Assembly: GCA_036003845.1 (NCBI GenBank)
Contig: DASYRX010000120.1
Span: forward strand, 1-18,531
Reading direction: 5' to 3'
DNA length: 18,531 nucleotides
Source: DASYRX01 sp036003845
GTDB taxonomy: Bacteria; Gemmatimonadota; Gemmatimonadetes; Gemmatimonadales; Gemmatimonadaceae
Both the position numbers and the translations under genes were made by a program. Below, piece by piece: positions 15,444 to 18,531 of this stretch. The notes under the pieces are model-generated. The model did not search any database. It was given only the letters and a program-made list of their open reading frames with translations, and had not been told where the DNA came from. How positions within the stretch are numbered: position 1 is the first letter of the stretch; each line of letters opens with the position of its first letter.

Positions 15444-15497
15444 GAAACGGTGCCGAGGCGTAGGCAGTGGCTGCACGCCCCTGTCAGGGACGCGTTT

Positions 15498-16811
15498 CTA
15501 TTGTGGCCTGCGTGCGCGCGACGACCAGTGAATTGCCCGGATCTTCCAGCCGGCTGCAGTTCGCGACAGCACCATGAGCTCCGCGCTGGATGAGTTGATT
15601 TGGCGGCCGCGATACTCGCCCTGAGCCGTACTTGTCGATGTTGCCCACGCAGCGTCGCCCTGCACGACCACACGCACAGGACCGCGCTCGCTTTTGATAG
15701 CGCGGGCAAAGCCGATGTCCGCCGGCAGGTGGTGCGAGCGGTACTCCGTGAGCGTCTCGATGCCACCGCTCTCGACGATCAGCGCGTCTGGTGTGAGCAA
15801 CGCGACCGCCGCGGTGCTGTCGCCTGAAGCGAGTGCCACGTGATATGCAACCACTGCAGCCGCAACATCACTGGAGTCGCTCGCTGGGAGAGTCACCTCG
15901 GTGCGTGACTCGATCGGCGCCGAGCCGCCGTTAGGCGCCGCCGCGACGTCGAAGACCAGCGTCGCGAATGCGACTTCCCACTCTCCGCTCGCGCCAGCAG
16001 CCGGCGCTGCGTGCAGAGTGCGCACGTTCCAGAGCCCGGAGCGCGCGAGCGGCACCTTCGCGACGCCATCAGCGCCGGTCACGAAGGATAGATCTTGCGT
16101 CTGTGTTCCGCCGTCCTGTGTCGCGTTAGGCGGCGCAGCAGTACCAGCGTGAAGGTGCGCGCCGGCGACGGGTTGGCCACGGAACATCAAGCGGACCGCG
16201 AGGGAGTCTCCCGCGCGCAGCGCCGACGGATCGTTCACCGGAACGAACTCGAGCGCGTGTCCCACTGTTCGCGTGAACGCGCGCGGCCCGCCGCGGCCGA
16301 CTTCTACGATGGTCTTCGCATACTTCGCGGCGCGTTGCGTTAGGCTGTCACTCTTCGGATACGCACCCTCGCGCTCGTAGCGTTCGGCCAGCTCACGGTT
16401 GCCCTCCAGCCCGATGTAGCGCTGGAGGTTCGCCGGAGTGGTGCGGCTCGCGCGCGCGGCCAGGGCAACAGCGACGATGCGTTGCCCGGGCGTTGTCGGT
16501 TTGTGGCGCAGGATGAGGGACGAATCCTTGACGGACAGGTCGCTGATGCGCTCATCCGTTGATGCGCCCACGACTCGCGCCTCCGCCACGCGCTCCGGTG
16601 CGACCGCGCTCACGCTCTTGGGAAACGTGGTCCCGGTCTGGCCACGAATCTCAATTGTCCCGCCGGCGGCGATGACGAAGGCGTTAGGTACGATCCAGAA
16701 ATCGTGCGCGAGAAGCGTAACGGCGCTGACTAGAAACGGAATGCTGACCGCACATGTGGCCGTCAAGAAGCGCCTAACGTTGCGCCGTCGGGGTTGTGTC
16801 GTTCTAGCCAC
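15498..16811 (-). CDS. DUF4198 periplasmic protein fused to a SnoaL/DUF4440-like domain
   Basis: A 437-residue exported protein with a GTG start preceded by AAAGGAG six bases upstream. A basic N-terminus and hydrophobic signal run to about residue 35, and the mature protein probably begins with His36 (HDFWIVP), the hallmark of DUF4198, a family linked to metal uptake or handling. The DUF4198 part runs to about 295: GHALEFVPVNDPSALRAGD, then GAHLHAG, a beta-rich fold like carboxypeptidase-regulatory domains. From about 310 a second domain has the NTF2/SnoaL layout: VAAAVVAYHVALASGD, LLTPDALIVESGGIET, AWATSTSTAQGEYRG and AGWKIRAIHWSS. The fusion is unusual to me. It lies 38 bases after the copper ATPase on the same strand, so periplasmic copper handling is the likely context. 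Confidence 0.82.
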   Translation of the reverse strand: MARTTQPRRRNVRRFLTATCAVSIPFLVSAVTLLAHDFWIVPNAFVIAAGGTIEIRGQTGTTFPKSVSAVAPERVAEARVVGASTDERISDLSVKDSSLILRHKPTTPGQRIVAVALAARASRTTPANLQRYIGLEGNRELAERYEREGAYPKSDSLTQRAAKYAKTIVEVGRGGPRAFTRTVGHALEFVPVNDPSALRAGDSLAVRLMFRGQPVAGAHLHAGTAAPPNATQDGGTQTQDLSFVTGADGVAKVPLARSGLWNVRTLHAAPAAGASGEWEVAFATLVFDVAAAPNGGSAPIESRTEVTLPASDSSDVAAAVVAYHVALASGDSTAAVALLTPDALIVESGGIETLTEYRSHHLPADIGFARAIKSERGPVRVVVQGDAAWATSTSTAQGEYRGRQINSSSAELMVLSRTAAGWKIRAIHWSSRARRPQ

Positions 16812-16849
16812 TGCTCACTCCTTTGAAGGAAGATGAACGCAATACGATT

Positions 16850-18531
16850 TCAAGTAAGCTGAGCGCGCCGTAATAGCTGCGCGTTGACCGCAACGACGAT
16901 CGTACTAAGCGACATGAGCACCGCTCCGACCGCCGGCGAGAGCACGAAGCCTAACGGCGCCAACACGCCGGCCGCGAGCGGAATGGCGACGATGTTGTAG
17001 CCGGCGGCCCACCACAGGTTCTGCACCATCTTGCGATACGTCGCTCGCGAAAGCGCGATGATGCGCGGCACGTCACGCGGATCGCTGCGTACGAGCACAA
17101 TGTCCCCAGCCTCGACGGCCACGTCGGTTCCCGCACCGATCGCGACGCCCACATCGGCCGTCAGCAAGGCCGGCGCATCGTTCACGCCGTCGCCAATCAT
17201 CGCCACGCGCTTCCCGGCTCGTTGTAACTCCTCGATCTTCTCAGCCTTCTGTTCCGGCAGTACTTCGGCGAAAACCGTGTCGATCTCCAACTCGCGCGCG
17301 ACGGCGTCGGCGACGGCCTGCGCGTCTCCCGTGAGCATCACAACCTCGATCTTGGCGTTGTGCAGCGCTCGAACGGCGTCGCGCGATTCCGGGCGTATCA
17401 CGTCCGCCACCGCGAGCGTTGCGAGAATGGCACGATCGCCGCTCGCTTTTTCCTCGACGAGATAAACCGACGTCTGGCCGTTGCGTCCCGCTTCATCCGC
17501 CACGGCACGTAGTGCAGACGGCGGCTCAAGCCCAAATGATCGCAGCATCGCCGGGCCTCCCACATTTAGCGCGCGTCCGTCGACGCGCGCGCGTACGCCG
17601 CGCCCAGCCAGCGCCTCGAAGCCGTCGGCGCGGAGCAGCGCCTGCTGACCCAGTCGCTCCGCGGCGGTGCGCACGATACCCTGTGCGATGGGGTGCTCGG
17701 AGTCGCCTTCGACGGCCGCTGCGAGTCGCAGCGCCTCGTCGGTGTTCACGTCGTCGTTAGGCGTTATACTAACAACACCGAATTCGCCACGCGTGAGCGT
17801 CCCTGTTTTATCGAAAACGACGGCATTGACGTTCCGCGCTTCCTCGAGCCCGCGTCGGTCGCGCACCAAAAGTCCCCCGCGCGCGCCTAACGTGGTCGAG
17901 ATCGCGATCACGAGCGGGATCGCGAGCCCGAGCGCGTGTGGACAGGCGATCACGAGCACGGTCACGAGGCGTTCTACGGCGTATGCCGCGGTCGCGCCGG
18001 CGATGAGCCAGCCAACTATGGTGACAGCTCCAGCACCGAGCGCGATAATCGTGAGCCAGAACGCCGCGCGGTCTGCTAGGTCTTGAGCGCGGGAACGCGA
18101 CGTCTGTGCTTGCTGCACGAGTCGCATAATCCCAGCGAGCGCCGTGCGTTCACCGGTGCCGGTAACTTCTACGCGAAGGGACCCGGACCCATTGACTGTT
18201 CCGGCAATAACCTTGTCGCCCGTTTTCTTGTCGACCGGACGGGACTCGCCGGTGATGGCTGCCTCGTTCACGTGGCTCTGCCCAGCGCGCGCGATGCCAT
18301 CTGCCGGAATTTTTCCCCCGGGCCGCACGAGCACTATGTCGCCGTCGCGCAAAGCGGCAAGGGGAACCTCCTCCGTTTGCTGGCCATCGACGCCCCCGAT
18401 CACCCGTGTTGCCGTGTTAGGTAGCAGCTTAGCCAGCTCGCCGAGAGCGCCCTGCGCCTGCGAGATCGAGCGCATCTCGAGCCAGTGCCCCAGGAGCATG
18501 ATCGTCACCAGGGTTGCCAGCTCTTCCCACA
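16850..18531 (-). CDS. copB: CopB-like P1B-type copper-translocating ATPase (N-terminus outside window)
   Basis: ATP-driven copper export from the cytoplasm. The frame is open to the window edge, and codons upstream of GTG 18508 still read as family sequence (WEELATL), so the apparent start is internal and the N-terminal metal-binding region is missing here. Seen: actuator TGES (AAITGESRPV), membrane metal motif CPH (codons at 17944-17936) and not CPC, phosphorylation motif DKTGT, SEHPIA in the nucleotide-binding domain, GDGVNDAP, YN in the seventh helix (WWAAGYNIVAIPL) and MSLST in the eighth. CPH with YN and MSxST is the P1B-3 signature, associated with Cu(II) or Cu(I)/Ag(I) and named CopB. 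First visible gene of the minus-strand copper block. There are no disruptions. Confidence 0.93.
   Translation of the reverse strand, partial: WEELATLVTIMLLGHWLEMRSISQAQGALGELAKLLPNTATRVIGGVDGQQTEEVPLAALRDGDIVLVRPGGKIPADGIARAGQSHVNEAAITGESRPVDKKTGDKVIAGTVNGSGSLRVEVTGTGERTALAGIMRLVQQAQTSRSRAQDLADRAAFWLTIIALGAGAVTIVGWLIAGATAAYAVERLVTVLVIACPHALGLAIPLVIAISTTLGARGGLLVRDRRGLEEARNVNAVVFDKTGTLTRGEFGVVSITPNDDVNTDEALRLAAAVEGDSEHPIAQGIVRTAAERLGQQALLRADGFEALAGRGVRARVDGRALNVGGPAMLRSFGLEPPSALRAVADEAGRNGQTSVYLVEEKASGDRAILATLAVADVIRPESRDAVRALHNAKIEVVMLTGDAQAVADAVARELEIDTVFAEVLPEQKAEKIEELQRAGKRVAMIGDGVNDAPALLTADVGVAIGAGTDVAVEAGDIVLVRSDPRDVPRIIALSRATYRKMVQNLWWAAGYNIVAIPLAAGVLAPLGFVLSPAVGAVLMSLSTIVVAVNAQLLRRAQLT

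Larger units (their letters stand above)
110..18422. repeat. Dispersed octamer CGTTAGGC / GCCTAACG
   Basis: Exact octamers, starts found by eye. As CGTTAGGC: 643, 1824, 3192, 4324, 5298, 6638, 7688, 7949, 8450, 9676, 10006, 12636, 14936, 15929, 16124, 16338, 17755. As GCCTAACG: 757, 4068, 5181, 5923, 11053, 11488, 12157, 12927, 13794, 14423, 16772, 16949, 17885. Twelve near-copies keep the GTTAGG core: 109, 1519, 2773, 4761, 7098, 8729, 10260, 10549, 11865, 14974, 16682, 18415. Most lie in genes, where they are read as Leu-Gly, Leu-Thr, Val-Arg or Pro-Asn. Confidence 0.9.

Noticed and set aside
15479..15489. CCCTG-T-CAGGG as a terminator hairpin for the DUF4198 gene
   Set aside because: A single-base loop with 5-bp arms cannot form a stable hairpin; it fits a protein-binding site better.
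15401..15766. Upstream in-frame extension of the Met/His protein
   Set aside because: It overlaps the DUF4198-SnoaL gene, is Arg/Ser-rich, and places the signal peptide far inside the protein.
110..18422. GTTAGG copies as telomere-like repeats (TTAGGG)
   Set aside because: Copies are single, dispersed and in both orientations, never tandem, and the favoured base after TTAGG is C, not G.

Overview
The window is GC-rich, densely coding bacterial DNA with no RNA genes, insertion sequences or CRISPR arrays that I can see. The gene families, small methionine-rich exported proteins, in-frame GGTCAGA heptad repeats and abundant CGTTAGGC octamer suggest Gemmatimonadota, or possibly Acidobacteriota. 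That is an inference from content; no marker gene is present.

Layout. (1) 36-2392, plus strand: a GMC-type flavin dehydrogenase overlapping by 4 bases a gluconate 2-dehydrogenase subunit 3-like Tat-exported partner, closed by a strong hairpin (2393-2430). (2) 2452-4855: three adjacent damaged loci. A minus-strand exported protein gene carries two in-frame stops, a plus-strand exported protein gene carries one, and an ECF sigma factor gene has a small frameshift that fuses it to the metal-sensor-like gene it used to overlap. (3) 4887-8577, plus strand: three small membrane protein genes, an extended SDR epimerase, and an SPW/VKOR-like membrane protein. (4) 8615-18531, minus strand: a copper-resistance block. 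In transcription order it holds a CopB-like P-type ATPase (start outside the window), a DUF4198 protein with a SnoaL-like tail, a Met/His/Cys-rich exported protein, and cusC, cusB, cusA and a methionine-rich lipoprotein gene, the last four packed with overlaps or tiny gaps.

How it works together. CopB would move copper from cytoplasm to periplasm, and CusCBA would move periplasmic copper or silver out of the cell. The Met-rich lipoprotein, the Met-rich ends of CusB and the Met/His protein look like periplasmic copper carriers or buffers. No CueR-, CsoR- or CopY-type regulator lies in the window; the only regulator-like pair, sigma factor plus sensor, is broken.

The strongest unexplained signal is not a gene. 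The octamer CGTTAGGC, on either strand, occurs about 30 times and its core GTTAGG about 42 times, spread over coding and non-coding DNA. This recalls DNA uptake sequences or other genome-architecture motifs. The second is the GGTCAGA heptad repeat, found in two unrelated genes in the same coding sense, the only sense in which it is open.
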